In this document: positions 36,568 through 47,128 of the stretch, piece after piece | Layout of the letters: every line of letters starts with the position of its first letter | Position numbering within the stretch: position 1 is the stretch's first letter | From: Neoscytalidium dimidiatum | Lineage: Eukaryota; Ascomycota; Dothideomycetes; Botryosphaeriales; Botryosphaeriaceae | DNA: 64,000 nt | Direction: 5' to 3' | Assembly (NCBI GenBank): GCA_037367355.1 | Contig: CM074700.1 | Span: 1,054,001-1,118,000 of the forward strand | Notes under the pieces: generated by a model | Told to the model about the DNA's origin: nothing | Database searches by the model: none | What the model saw: the letters and a program-made list of their open reading frames with translations, nothing else | Program-made: the position numbers and the translations under genes

Positions 36568-38720
36568 ATGCCGAGTCCTCTTAGGAGGGAAGAAAGGCGG
36601 CTGAAGGATCTGGAGACACCATTGCCACTGTTCAAGCAACGTAAAGAGTCTGACTGGTCCTACGTGCCAAACGCTCTTTACGAGACGCGCAAACGCCTCG
36701 GCTTGCAGGAACACCCAGTGGCAACAGGGTACTCCGACCAGGGCGACGCGAATCCGGATGACTTATTCTGGAGTAGAGTCCGCCTACTCTTGCGAGAACC
36801 CTTTCTTGAGTTCTGGGGCGTTTTCATCCTTGTCCTGCTTGGGGATTCTGCCACAGCACAGACATATCTCAGCAAGCAACAATACGGGTCCTGGGTCAAC
36901 ATATGCTTCAGGTGAGTATTGCCCAATGGGATCTTCTTGGAAAGATCACTTCAAAAAGTTGCCGGCGCACTTTACTCACTTGGAGCCGAATAGCTGGGCC
37001 ATCGGCGTTATGTTCGGCATCTACGTTGCGGGAGACTCGGGCGCGTACCTCAACCCAGCCGTGACGCTGACGAACTGCATCTTCCGCGGCGTGCCACTGC
37101 GGCGCTTCCCTCCCTACGTCGCCGCGCAGTTCCTGGGAGGCCTCTGCGCGGCCGGCGTCGTGTACGCCCAGTACGTGCCCGCCATCGACCACTACGAGGG
37201 TCACGGTGTGCGGACGGTGCCGCCCGTCGAGACGTCGTCGGCCAAATCCTTTGCGAGCTTCCCCGCCCAGTTCGTGCCGCGCGCGAGCCAGTTCGTGTCC
37301 GAGTTCATCGGCAACTTCACGACGACCTTCTGCATCTTTGCGCTGAGAGACGAGAACGGTGCTGATCTGGTACGTCATTGGGATGTTTTTTTCTCGCGCG
37401 GAAGAACGCGGTTGGAACTGACCACCATGTGTGTAGAAAGGCGGAGGAGGATTCTTCACCCTGGCTCTGTTTTTCTTGAACTTTGCTCTTGTTTCGTCGT
37501 TTGGTTGGCAGACTGGGTAAGTCTTCCCCAGGCTGCGAGGCCCCGGGCTGAAGTGCGGCTGACAGGCTTAAGGTCTCCGATCAACCCCGGCCGTGATATC
37601 AGTGGTCGGATTTTCTTGTCCATGGTTGGATATGGAAGAGAGGTCTGGACTGCAGGAGGCTACTTCTTTTGGGTAAGTTCGACTTCTTCGCTACCACCTG
37701 TTGGGGGATCTCTGGCTGATGTTAGCGACACGGACGGCACAGATCCCAACATTTGTGCCTTTCGTGGCATGTCTCGCTGGAGCTTGGGCATATGACGTCT
37801 TTATCTACACAGGCTCAAGTCCCATCAATACACCTGGCCTGGGCGTGTATCAGATGTTGCATAGCTTTCGGAGTAGGGAGCAAAAGAGAAACCCGGGTGA
37901 TGAAGAGGGCCAGAACCTCCAAAGTGAAGCACACGACCGAGGTGAAGATGAAGAGAAAGCGGAAGGACAAGACGAGACATCTACATCCGAGGAAGAATCT
38001 GAAGGCCAGATGAGAGAAAGAAGACAGAGAGTTGCTTTATGGGATGCAGCCACTCAAAAGTCAGAGCCTGGGGGAGTTGAAGTTCAACGAAGCGGGGGAA
38101 CGGAAATCCTACCGCTCGACGAGGGTCAAGAGAGAGATATGAGGGAAAGAGAGAGAAATACGGAAGGTTTGATGAAACACAAGACGAAGGATGTCTCGTA
38201 CGATGCAGCCAACGAACAATACACTGGTGAGGATGATACAGGCAGTCAGCGGGGCGGTAGGGCCGAGACCAGGCTGTGTGCGGATAACGAAGGAAATAAA
38301 AACGAAAGAAAGCGAGAGCATGGTGAGGAGGATCTCATGAGACACAAGACAAAGGATGCTTCTTTCGATGCGGCTGATAACACTTCTTTCGAAGACAACA
38401 ACCGGCAGCAGAACTATGAAGACTACAAATCTTCTAGCGAGAAAAGTGAGCGAGATGAATACGAAAAGGAACAGGAGCAAAGCGAAGAGAAAGTGGCGAA
38501 ACACAAGATTAAAGACAAGAACCGGGATGTGGCTAAGGAGAACTCGGTCGATGACGACGCTGTCAGCAGGAGGAGTGGCGAGAAGGGTAATTCGTCAGGC
38601 AGGCCTGATATCGGAGAGCCCGGAACGAAGGATGGCAAAGAGGCTGGCGACAGTGAGAATGCCAAGCACGGTTCTGGTGCAGGCGGAAAAAGAGGAAGAG
38701 ACGGAAGTGAACCCGTTTAA
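36568..38720 (+). CDS. Aquaglyceroporin (MIP family) with long charged C-terminal tail
   Basis: Five exons (36568-36911, 36994-37369, 37437-37516, 37573-37672, 37743-38720) give 625 aa. Residues about 1-345 form a MIP channel: FLEFWGVFILVLLGDSATAQ, the first half-helix loop SGAYLNPAVTLTN, SQFVSEFIGNFTTTFCIFAL, then SSFGWQTG and SPINPGRDISGRIF, and a last helix ending AWAYDVFIYTG. The second NPA box is NPG, while the Arg of the selectivity filter is kept. The long cytosolic N-terminus and the GYGREVWTAGGYFFW element resemble the fungal Yfl054c-like group, which conducts glycerol or water. The tail of about 280 residues is very rich in Glu, Lys, Arg, Asp and Ser, with a degenerate repeat (KHKTKD..YDAA). 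Such a tail is unusually long. Confidence 0.87.
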
Positions 38721-39894
38721 CTCGAACACTGAGGCTCAGCCCAGCGAGTTTTGAGATAGCCACATGGAAAACGCCACGATCTCTGCGTGTTCCTGGATGA
38801 ACCAGAACCAGAGTGGAGGCATACTCTCCCGATCAGGCCGTATTCAACATCCTACAAGCGAGGCCTGTACAGCTGAACAACGGGCGCGGAAACGGGTCCG
38901 CGTAAGAACGACCGGATGAGGAAAGTCGTGTATGCAAGTATGTGGCTATCATCACCTTGCCCAGAAGCTTTTCCTTGGCTGGTAAGGTAGAGGAGCGAAA
39001 TATTACGGGTGGGAGCGGACTCCTTTCGTTGCTTTTGGTTAGGATACGTAAGCTTACTCATCGCGGGTGGGCCGGTCGTGTTCACGCCGTGGAAAGGCGA
39101 AGGTGGCGCATGTACAGTACAAGTAGCGACGAGAAAAGGCCCAGGCATTCCTCTGTGCAGAGCGGGCGCATATTATTAGCAGAACGCCACCAACGCGCGT
39201 CGCATGGACGGCTGGCAAACCCTCCGAGCAGTGGTGTCCCCGACTGCCGAGTTGCTTCTTACCCGGCGACGACGATGGTGGGTGTCGACGCAGACGAGGC
39301 TACGTTGAACAAAAGAGGAAAGGTGAAAAGCCGAGTCAAGGCCTGTTCAAGTTTAGGAGCGCAAACAGCGGCATTGTGGTGCATTTTGAACCCTGTCTCG
39401 AAGCCCTAAAGGACGACGTCTGCACGCTTCCCGCCGTCGCAAGCTCAGCCTTGCTACCTTGCATAGCTTGGCGGGCGGCGGGACGGCCCCCAATGGGACA
39501 GAGCCGGGCTATCTATCGCACTGTGCCACAGCTGCTTGCCCGCGTGCTCAGCCTTCGCTGCTACCGTGGTGTTCGCGGCCCCGCACCATCATCGTACAAA
39601 GAGCGCGGCGCCGACCCGCTGCGCTGCGCTGCGCTGCGCCGTACGGTTCTCGCACGCCGGCCACTATAATCCTCCTCTCTGCGTGCGCCAGCTGTTGTTC
39701 TTGGTCCCAGGACCAACACACCAACTAATGCCATAATCTTAATGCCTTACTATTCTTTGTAATTATTCGTCTGTCTTCGCTTCTGCCCATCCTCCTCCTC
39801 CTCCTCCTCCATCCATCCATACATACACCCCACGCCAGATGACGCGGATACCTGCCCACTTCACTTACTCATTCTTCAACCCCGGAGCACATTA
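38721..39894. other. Intergenic region with a CTC microsatellite
   Basis: No gene is supported. A (TCC)n tract lies at about 39790-39811, followed by repeated CATC/CATA motifs, in the probable leader of the next gene. Frames of 90-155 codons in the middle are Arg/Ala-rich and lack domains. Confidence 0.45.
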
Positions 39895-41218
39895 ATGCCT
39901 CTACTTCAAAGCCGACAGGATTTCCAGCCATACTGTCCCAGCGGCGGGACCTGGTACTCATGCGGAGCCGGGGTCCAGTTTGTCGGCTGCTGCGAGAGTG
40001 ATCCCTGCAATGCGAACGGATGCTCCGCCGGCAACATTCGTCCAGCAAGCTTCAACAGTTCCTACTACGCAACCTTCCCCGACCTTGAGTGCGACAGCGG
40101 TGCCTTCTACACATGTACCGGAACGGATCCTGCATTTCTCGGATGCTGCAGAGAGAATGCCTGCCAGGCCGCCGGAGGCGCTGGATGTCCGCAAGATAGC
40201 CTGACTGGCGCACACCTCCCGAACAATGCTGCAAAAGCCAGCGCATGGAATCCTACCGGCGGACCATCTTCAACGGCAACTTCATCTTCTTCTGCATCAG
40301 CCTCCTCCTCTTCCGACAGTTCCTCAACTTCCACAGCAGGCATCGTCGGCGGTGTCGTCGGCGCGGTAGTCGTCCTCCTCTTCGTTGTCGGCGCCCTCAT
40401 CTGGCGACGGCGCCGCAAGGCCAAACAAGCAGCATCATCGTCCCTGAACGGCCCAGACGACAGCAACAGCGCCCCCGTCTCCGAGCTCGCCGCCACGAAA
40501 TCCGTACGAGGAAAAGGTATGGCCCCGTTCTCTTTCACCCCCCTTTCCCACGCGCACGCCTACACCCCACAATCGCACACGAACGCTGACAGCCTTCCCC
40601 TCGCCTCGCGCAGGCAACTCACCGCAGCCGCCACGCTACTCCGCCATCACCAACGGCGGCGCAAGCTACGCCTTCGAGCTGGACGGCTACCCGCGCAAGC
40701 CCGAGCCCAACACGCCCTCGGAGCTGGGCGCCGACGAGCTGCAGGCCGAGCTGCCGGGCGAGGACGCGGTGCACGAGCTGGAAGGCTCGACCGTGGCTTC
40801 GACGTCGACGCCGCCCGCCACGCACCACAGCCGCGGCTCCAGCTGGACGACGGTGTCGTCATCCTCCTCCTCCACCACCAAGAAGGGCGGGGAAGGACGG
40901 CGAGGCTCGGGCCCCCGCGGCCTCGCCATCTCCGGCCTGCGTCCGCACGGCCATCACCACCGCTTCTCGCCGCGCAGCTCGCCCCGGTCGCCGCAGTTCC
41001 CGCGGGACGGCGGCGGCGGCGGCGGCGACGAGACGGCGTCGGACGGCGCCGTCAGCTCGCTGCCGAGCACGCCGCGGACGTACGCGGGCACGGCAAACTA
41101 TTCGGACGTGTCGAGGCTGAGCCCGACGTATCCGCCGCCGATCATCGAGGACCAGAGGGGGGAGGGGGATCGGGAGAGGGAGAGGGATCGGGAGAGGCGG
41201 TTCAGGAATTCGAGTTGA
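39895..41218 (+). CDS. Cysteine-rich single-pass membrane protein
   Basis: Two exons (39895-40516 and 40614-41218) give 408 aa. The N-terminal 100 residues hold two copies of a short Cys motif (TWYSCGAGVQFVGCCESDPC and FYTCTGTDPAFLGCCRENAC). A Ser/Thr-rich stalk, one membrane helix (about residues 147-170, GIVGGVVGAVVVLLFVVGAL) and a stop-transfer RRRRK follow. The cytosolic part is Pro/Ser/Gly-rich and ends in an Asp/Glu/Arg repeat. There is no cleavable signal peptide, so the helix probably acts as a reverse signal-anchor. Alternatively the true start lies in an unseen upstream exon. The layout is like that of WSC/MID-type wall sensors, but the Cys motif differs and the function is unknown. 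Confidence 0.78.
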
Positions 41219-41515
41219 GGTTTCGTTTCTTTTTCCCATCTGGTGGATAGAATTTTTTTTTTCCCCTTATTGTTATTATTAACTCTTTTTCGAGTGAACC
41301 TGCCTGCCTGCCTGCCTGTTTGGGACTCCTGAAACAAAGCGATGGTGAGGCACTGGCGGCTGATTGGAGGCCTGTGCGGCATTTGCATGGGATGGGATAC
41401 GGAACCTTTTTATTTAGACGTCAATCTGATATATCGTCGACTTGAAACCACAACAATCAAAGTAAATTCTATATACGCGCACGCAGAGGATCTGGCAAAA
41501 CCCCGCCCCCTCTCC
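41219..41515. other. Short 3'-3' spacer with a CCTG microsatellite
   Basis: The two surface-protein genes converge here. (CCTG)n occurs at about 41299-41319 and a T-run at about 41250-41263. Nothing else is seen. Confidence 0.5.
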
Positions 41516-42535
41516 TCAAATCGCCAAAAGCGCACCCACAAAGGACAGCACGAGCGCGAACGTCCCGCCCGACGACGCGACGACCACGTGGCTGGCCAGA
41601 CCCGTCGACGTCGCCGCCGCCGCCGTGACCGTCACCGTTGCAGCGCCAGACGAGCTCGAACCCGCGGGATTGCTGCCGTTGCACCCGCTCTGGCAGCTGG
41701 CACCGCAGTGCGCAACCGTGCTCCCGCAGAAACCTTCAGAACTGTTCCGCTGTCAGCGATCTCTGTTCCATAACCTCCTCCTCCTTCACCATATTCTTCC
41801 CCCCTCCTCCCAAGTGGGCACTGGAGAGAGAGAGAGGGGAGAGCGCGCGTTGAGGAAGGAAATGCACGCACCTGCAACACGGACCGTACTGGAAGACGCC
41901 GAAGACGGCGAAGTCGTCGGGCCCGGCGCTCCGGCTGCAGACGGAGCCGTTGAAGCCGGCGCCGCAGCGGCCGTCGCAGCGCGGACTCGTGCCCTCGCCG
42001 GCCCAGCTGCACTCGGGGTGGCCCAGCGTGTCGTTGGCGGGCGGCGCGCCGCAGCTGCCGTAGTCGGACTGGCAGCCGCCGCCGCAGTATGCGGAAGTGC
42101 CGCCGCAGAAGCTGTCGTTTTGTTTGGTTACGTGTCAGATGGGATCCATTCTCTGGTGGTGGTGATGATGGGGTGAGGAGCCAATAGACTTACCCGTCGC
42201 CGCTGTGGGAAGATGGTTAGCTATTATGCTCAGTTCGGTAAGGGGGGTAGGGGATGGTGAAAGAGGTGGCTGGTGACTTGCCTGCAGCAGGGATTCACGC
42301 CCGAGAGCAGACACATGCGGCCGACGCTTGGGCCGCATGAATTGTCCGTCGTGATGGGATACCGCCCGGTCGTCGTCGCGCTCGCGTTTGCTGAAGACGA
42401 ATTGGCGCTGGAAGTGGCATTCGGCGACGTCCAGGACAGCGTCGTGCTCATCAATGGAACGGTCGCTGTATCGGAGCTCATCTGTGCCGTGGCCGCCGCG
42501 GCGAAGAGGGCCAGTGGGAAGTAACTGAGATACAT
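41516..42535 (-). CDS. Chitin-binding (CBM18-type) GPI-anchored surface protein with a 9-nt microexon
   Basis: Four exons on the minus strand (42535-42282, 42202-42194, 42111-41872, 41741-41516) sum exactly to 242 codons. A signal peptide (MYLSYFPLALFAAAATAQ) is followed by a Ser/Thr-rich stretch. The first Cys-rich module then runs NPCC-SGDG-FCGGTSAYCGGGC, where SGDG comes from the microexon. A middle Cys motif (RCDGRCGAGFNGSVC) and a second module (GPCCSSEGFCGSTVAHCGASC) come next. The end is Ser/Thr/Ala-rich with a hydrophobic tail (FALVLSFVGALLAI), as in GPI anchoring. CCSxxGFCG..xxYCG is the chitin-recognition (hevein-like) pattern. Intron 1 starts with GC (gcaagt) rather than GT. A role at the cell wall is inferred. 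The upstream Met at 42586 was not used because it lies before the signal peptide. Confidence 0.8.
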
Positions 42536-43948
42536 TTTACCCTCCGTTCGAAAATTTCCGGGATGCAATGGGCAGGTTCCGTCCACGCGCGGGCAGTGGG
42601 TCCAGGTCAGAGCTTAAGAAGAGAACAAAAACCTGGAACCAAATATAAGCAACGCGTGTTATCCCGCAGAGAGCTGAGGCTCTTTGAGGAAATAGTCATG
42701 GCGGCCGTATCTGGGGTCTCCGAATCCTGCTGCTGCTGCTGCGCCCTTCCTGCGCCTCGGAGATGCCTTCGCTGATTAGCGCGGCTTACAACCATTTCTT
42801 GGGGCCACAGCCGTCTGCCTGCTTCTTCATGGCGTTTGCCAGAATTAAAAAGCAAGGCCTCTCCTGTGCCACTTTGTTGGCGGCACGGGTTTGCGCAATG
42901 TGTGCTTTTCGTGGCCGCGCCGCTCGCTTTGCGCTGTTGGGATGTAACCAACCGAGCTGTGAGGCATGGGTCTGGTGTGGAAGACAGGCAGCACTTCGCC
43001 AACTACTAACCCTTTCGCAGCTGCAACGTCATGCCTAGTAGCTCTATCCGCAAATGGCCTGGCCTCAGCTCGAGATGCAGGCATACTTTTGGCTGCGGCC
43101 TTCGATGATGCAGAAGCATCGGCGACGCCTGATCAGGCGACATGCTACGCTGCTGGGCGGATCGGGGGATATCCCTCGAATGTTATACTTGCCGTGGCGG
43201 GTGGCTTGCAGAGCGGGCTGGCGGTCTGGGCTGCACCCTTGGCGCTGTCAGCATTCAGCTGCGGCAAAGTGGGGTTGCGCGTTGGGTAGGGTGCCATTCT
43301 TCAAGGCATGTCAGACGGAAAGACGTCGTCGCCGACCGCGAGCTGGCCAATCTGTTTGCCTCGAGCCGTCATGGGGCCACTTGACGGAGCCCGGCCGCTC
43401 GTAAGCCAGATTTCTTCACGTCTGGAACTTGGGTACAGCTGAACCCTTGCGGCGAGATTGCCTCAAAATGAGATTTGTAGTGCGTTCCGAGTTCTGAAAC
43501 AGTTTGTAGCCACAAACGAAGGCGTTTCCGATGCGAATCCGGGCTTCAGCCATCCCGCAGTGCCTCGCTCCTCCGGATCTTCATCCACGTGGTCTGAGCG
43601 TTGGTGATTGGGTGCATCACCTTCAGCTTCCACTGTGCCGCGTTGGGCAGCGCCCCGCATTCCTATATTTAGTTACACAAGATGTTGCGCTACCAGAACC
43701 ATAACTGATGGACTTTGCCACAGATACTAATAGTGGAGGGAGATCGCTACCCCTGAGAGAATGCAATTATTGGGCCCCAAGAGTGACGTACATGAAGTCT
43801 CGACACCCATAGCCACGTGAGTACGAGAAGCACTCGAAACTGAATGCGAGGTAACGAAAACATTAGATTGATACATCGTAGAATATGAAGGCTCTTAAGC
43901 ATGGCTGCGTTGTGTTACGAATAATTTTTTACTCCCCTACCGACCAGT
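42536..43948. other. Intergenic region between the CBM18 gene promoter and the S41 peptidase 3' end
   Basis: The first few hundred bases should be the promoter of the CBM18 protein. A (CTG)n run occurs at about 42729-42741. Frames of 65-130 codons overlap on both strands and show no domain. I see no mobile element or RNA gene. Confidence 0.45.
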
Positions 43949-46356
43949 TTACGGCATCATAAAGCCGTCGCTCCTTAGGTCCACACCGTCCAGATCAGTG
44001 TACAGATCCAGAGGATAGTCCGCCTCCACTGCTCTCTTCCTCAACGGGACCGACCTCGCGGAGTCAGTCCTCTTCCTCGTGAGCCCACTTGCGGTACCGT
44101 TGGAGGCCACGCTCCCCGCAACGCACGCGTTCCTGGTTCCCCACGCCGAGTCAGCCACCGTCTTCCACGCGGCCGTGATGTCGACCGTCATCTCCGCCGT
44201 CCAGTAGATGCGGCAGTCTGCCGGCTCGTACACGAACTGCGTCGGCGTCTGCTCCTCGAAGTCGTCCTTCTTGATGCCGTCGCGGAAGTTGACGTTGTAC
44301 GCGGTGCTGGCAGCCGCGCGGAGGAAGGGGAGCTGGTCGTTGTAATTGGCGAGGGAAGTGGTGTTGTAGAACGCCTGCTCCTCCTCGTCGGCGTACTCGT
44401 AGGCCAGGGCGACGTTGTACTGGATGTAGTCCCAGGGCCAATTGTTGGTGCCCTTGACGCCGCCGATGGCCTGGATGATGCCCTCGCTGGAGCGGCCGCC
44501 CATGGCCACGTACTTGACGCCGGCAAGGTCCTGCATGAGACGGGAGAAGATGGTGCAAGTCGAGGCACTGAGAAGGGCTCGGATCAGTACTTTCTCTTTA
44601 CAAGCCTTTCAAGAGGCTTCGAATATCGGCAACTTACCAGTATCCGTCCGTCATGACGATGACATTCTCCGTCGCAAACGGCTGCGTCGCGTTCGTCACG
44701 CCCTCTCCATACCCGGTCACGTAGATGCCACCGCTGTTGAATGGCGTCAACACATCGCTCAGGTTCCACCGCGACAGATTCGTGTAGTTGTCCCCCTTGG
44801 CCGTCCTCGGGCCGAACTTGTCCGCCCAGCTCTCGAACGGCTCGTCGTCCGGCTTGACGTCCGTCCTGTAGTTCAGATACGAGCTCACGACGTCCGAGGT
44901 CAGCTCGTACAGCGTCTCGTTGTCGCCGAAGTCCAGCGTGCGCGGCACGCCCTCGGACAGGTCGCTGAACTTCTGACCCAGCAGGTCGAGCGCCTCGATC
45001 GCGCGGGCGCGGTCCGCCGCGGCGAAGGCGTCGATGGACGGGAAGAGCTGCTTGAACAGGTCGTAGCCGAGCAGGATGGTGCCGCCGCCGTTGGCGCTGA
45101 CGTCGACGATCAGCTTCGTCTTGCCGGCCGCGCGCGCCGCCGCCAGGAACTGGCGTGCTGTGTCCTGGAATTCCACTTGGGCAGAGGAGCCGACGAAGCT
45201 CGGGACGCTGAGGACCGCGATGTCCGAGTAGGCTGGGTCGTCGATGTAGTAGCCGCCGATCAGGTTGTTGGCCTGGCGGATCACGGGTGGAGGGTAGCCA
45301 GGGGCCGGGGTGGCGGCAGCCGTTGCGGAGCTTGATGTTGCGGCGGCGGTGGCGGTGGGCTCGCCGTTGTGGAAGGAGGTGTCCTCGGGGGTGGTGAAGA
45401 ACTTGCTGTACAGGGCCTCGCCGCTGTCGACCCCGTCGAACGGAACTAGCACCTTGGCGAAGTTCTGTATGGTGTAAGAGGTGCCGTTCTCGAAGGTCAG
45501 AGTGGTGTTGGCACCCGGATAGACCCAGCGGCCACGGCCACCGCCGGTGAAGGTGCCCATGCCCGTGCTGCTGGTGCCTAGCGAGACGATGGCTAGCTCG
45601 TAGAAGACGTTGTTGTACAGAGCGTCACGGTCCTGCAGCGAACCGTACTGGCTCCAGTTCTCGAGCCACGTCGTCGCCGCCTCGCCATCTATTTCACTAA
45701 TGGCGGAAGGGGTGAAGGTGGCATTTCCAAGTACGGATGCAAGTACGTCCGGGTAGACGAACGGCTTGGGGGCGCTGGTGCCGTCCTCCGAGACTGAGAC
45801 GAGCGGAACTGTCCTGCCGAAGTTGAAGATGCCGCCGACGGAGTCCGGGACGAAAACAAAGTGGCCATCATGAGTCCTCTGCATAATGCGGTAAAGCGTA
45901 AAGCCGAACTGGGATGCATGTGAGTCTCCACTGTTTTTTCGAACTGATTTGGTAACTCACCTCATATTCCTTGGTGATGGTACCATCGGCGACCTTGGCC
46001 TCGAGGTCATCCAGCTCGGCGAAGACGTCAATTGGCTCCTGAATCTTCTCGATGTACTCGGCGGGAGGGTCCTTGAGGTAGGCGAGAGTGCTCTGCCAGT
46101 CCCAGTACGGCCGAATGGTCTTGATCAAGTTCAGGGCAGCAGTCTGGTTGATGGGGACACTGTTGATGCACTCGTAGGCCAGCTCGGCGGGCACGGTTGG
46201 GGTGGCGCTCGGAGCAGCAGCGGTCTGGGAGGCAGCAAGGGCAGAGACGGATGCGCAGGCAGATCCAGTCTCGTTTTGCCTCCTGTAAAGCACGGGATTG
46301 GCAGCGACCGCGGCAGCCAGGCCAGAGGCCAGAGCGAAATTCCTGAGCGGAGCCAT
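43949..46356 (-). CDS. Secreted S41-family (CPAF-like) serine peptidase
   Basis: Three exons (46356-45961, 45908-44638, 44567-43949) give 761 aa. The first Met gives a signal peptide (MAPLRNFALASGLAAAVAA) followed by a possible Kex2 site (YRRQ). HDGHFVFVPDSV and the domain core IAVLSVPSFVG and TKLIVDVSANGGGTILLGYD are typical of fungal proteins of the tail-specific/CPAF-like S41 group. The last splice builds VIVMTDGYCASTCTIFS, where the Ser of CAST is the likely nucleophile. Many N-glycosylation sites (NXT/S) support secretion. An Ala/Thr-rich linker sits near residue 335. The peptidase assignment is from motifs. Substrate and maturation are unknown, and a basic KRKR-type stretch near the end could be a processing site. 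Confidence 0.85.
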
Positions 46357-47128
46357 TGCGACGAGGAGCGTGCCTGGCGGTTCCTGCAGAAGTGGGCCTT
46401 GGATTTTATAGATCAGGAGCGCAAGGGTCGCGCATGACTGAGGGGACGTGCGCGGACATGTCGTGATAGAGTGGATTCTGGTCGCGGCTGTACTGATTGA
46501 GGAAGTTGAGAACGTGCCTGGTTCGCAGATCCGCGCATAGACTAGAGGTTTAGCAAATAGAAACTGGGGCTCGACAGGTTCGGTGCATCGATCTTGCATT
46601 TACATTTCCGTGCGGCGAGTCGCGGCTCGGGTGAGCAGAGGATGCGGCTATCATCCAGGGACAAGCTACCTGCCCGTTTGGGCAAGGCGGACGGCGCTTT
46701 ATCAGGCAAGCGAGCAGCTCACCGGCCGTGCTTGCACCACATCCCCGCAGTTCGCCCCCCATTTCCGCACCTCGCCCTTTCACCGCAGTCTTCCCATATT
46801 GCCCTCGTGTGTCGCATGTCGCACGTCGCACTCATCGGATCCAGCAAATCCCTCATCTGCTACTGAGCCGTCCGTCTGGGTCAATTGAGCCCTCCTTGGG
46901 GAACGGAGGGACCAGCCGTCAACCAGGCCGGGCTGCTGGACCTTAAACCCTCACCGGTGAACGTAAGCACACAGGGATTCGGATAAGGAATAGGAGAGGT
47001 GAAGCAGCTGCAAGCATGCTGACTATCAACATACATAAACAAGCTCATAACGCCTTCAATGCATATACAACCAGAACAAATAAAGAATTTTCTAAGTTTC
47101 ACGGAACGCGCCCTCCCGAAACACTGAT
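46357..47128. other. Intergenic region upstream of the S41 peptidase
   Basis: This holds the promoter of the peptidase gene (minus strand) and the 3' UTR of the CoA-transferase gene. There are no domains in the short frames present. Confidence 0.45.
46404..46410 (-). promoter_or_regulatory. Possible TATA box of the S41 peptidase gene
   Basis: TATAAAA reads on the minus strand about 50 bp before the start codon at 46356. That would leave a very short leader, so the assignment is tentative. Confidence 0.3.

Noticed and set aside
44442..45335. 297-codon plus-strand frame over the S41 peptidase
   Set aside because: It is an antisense shadow of GC-rich coding sequence with no domain.
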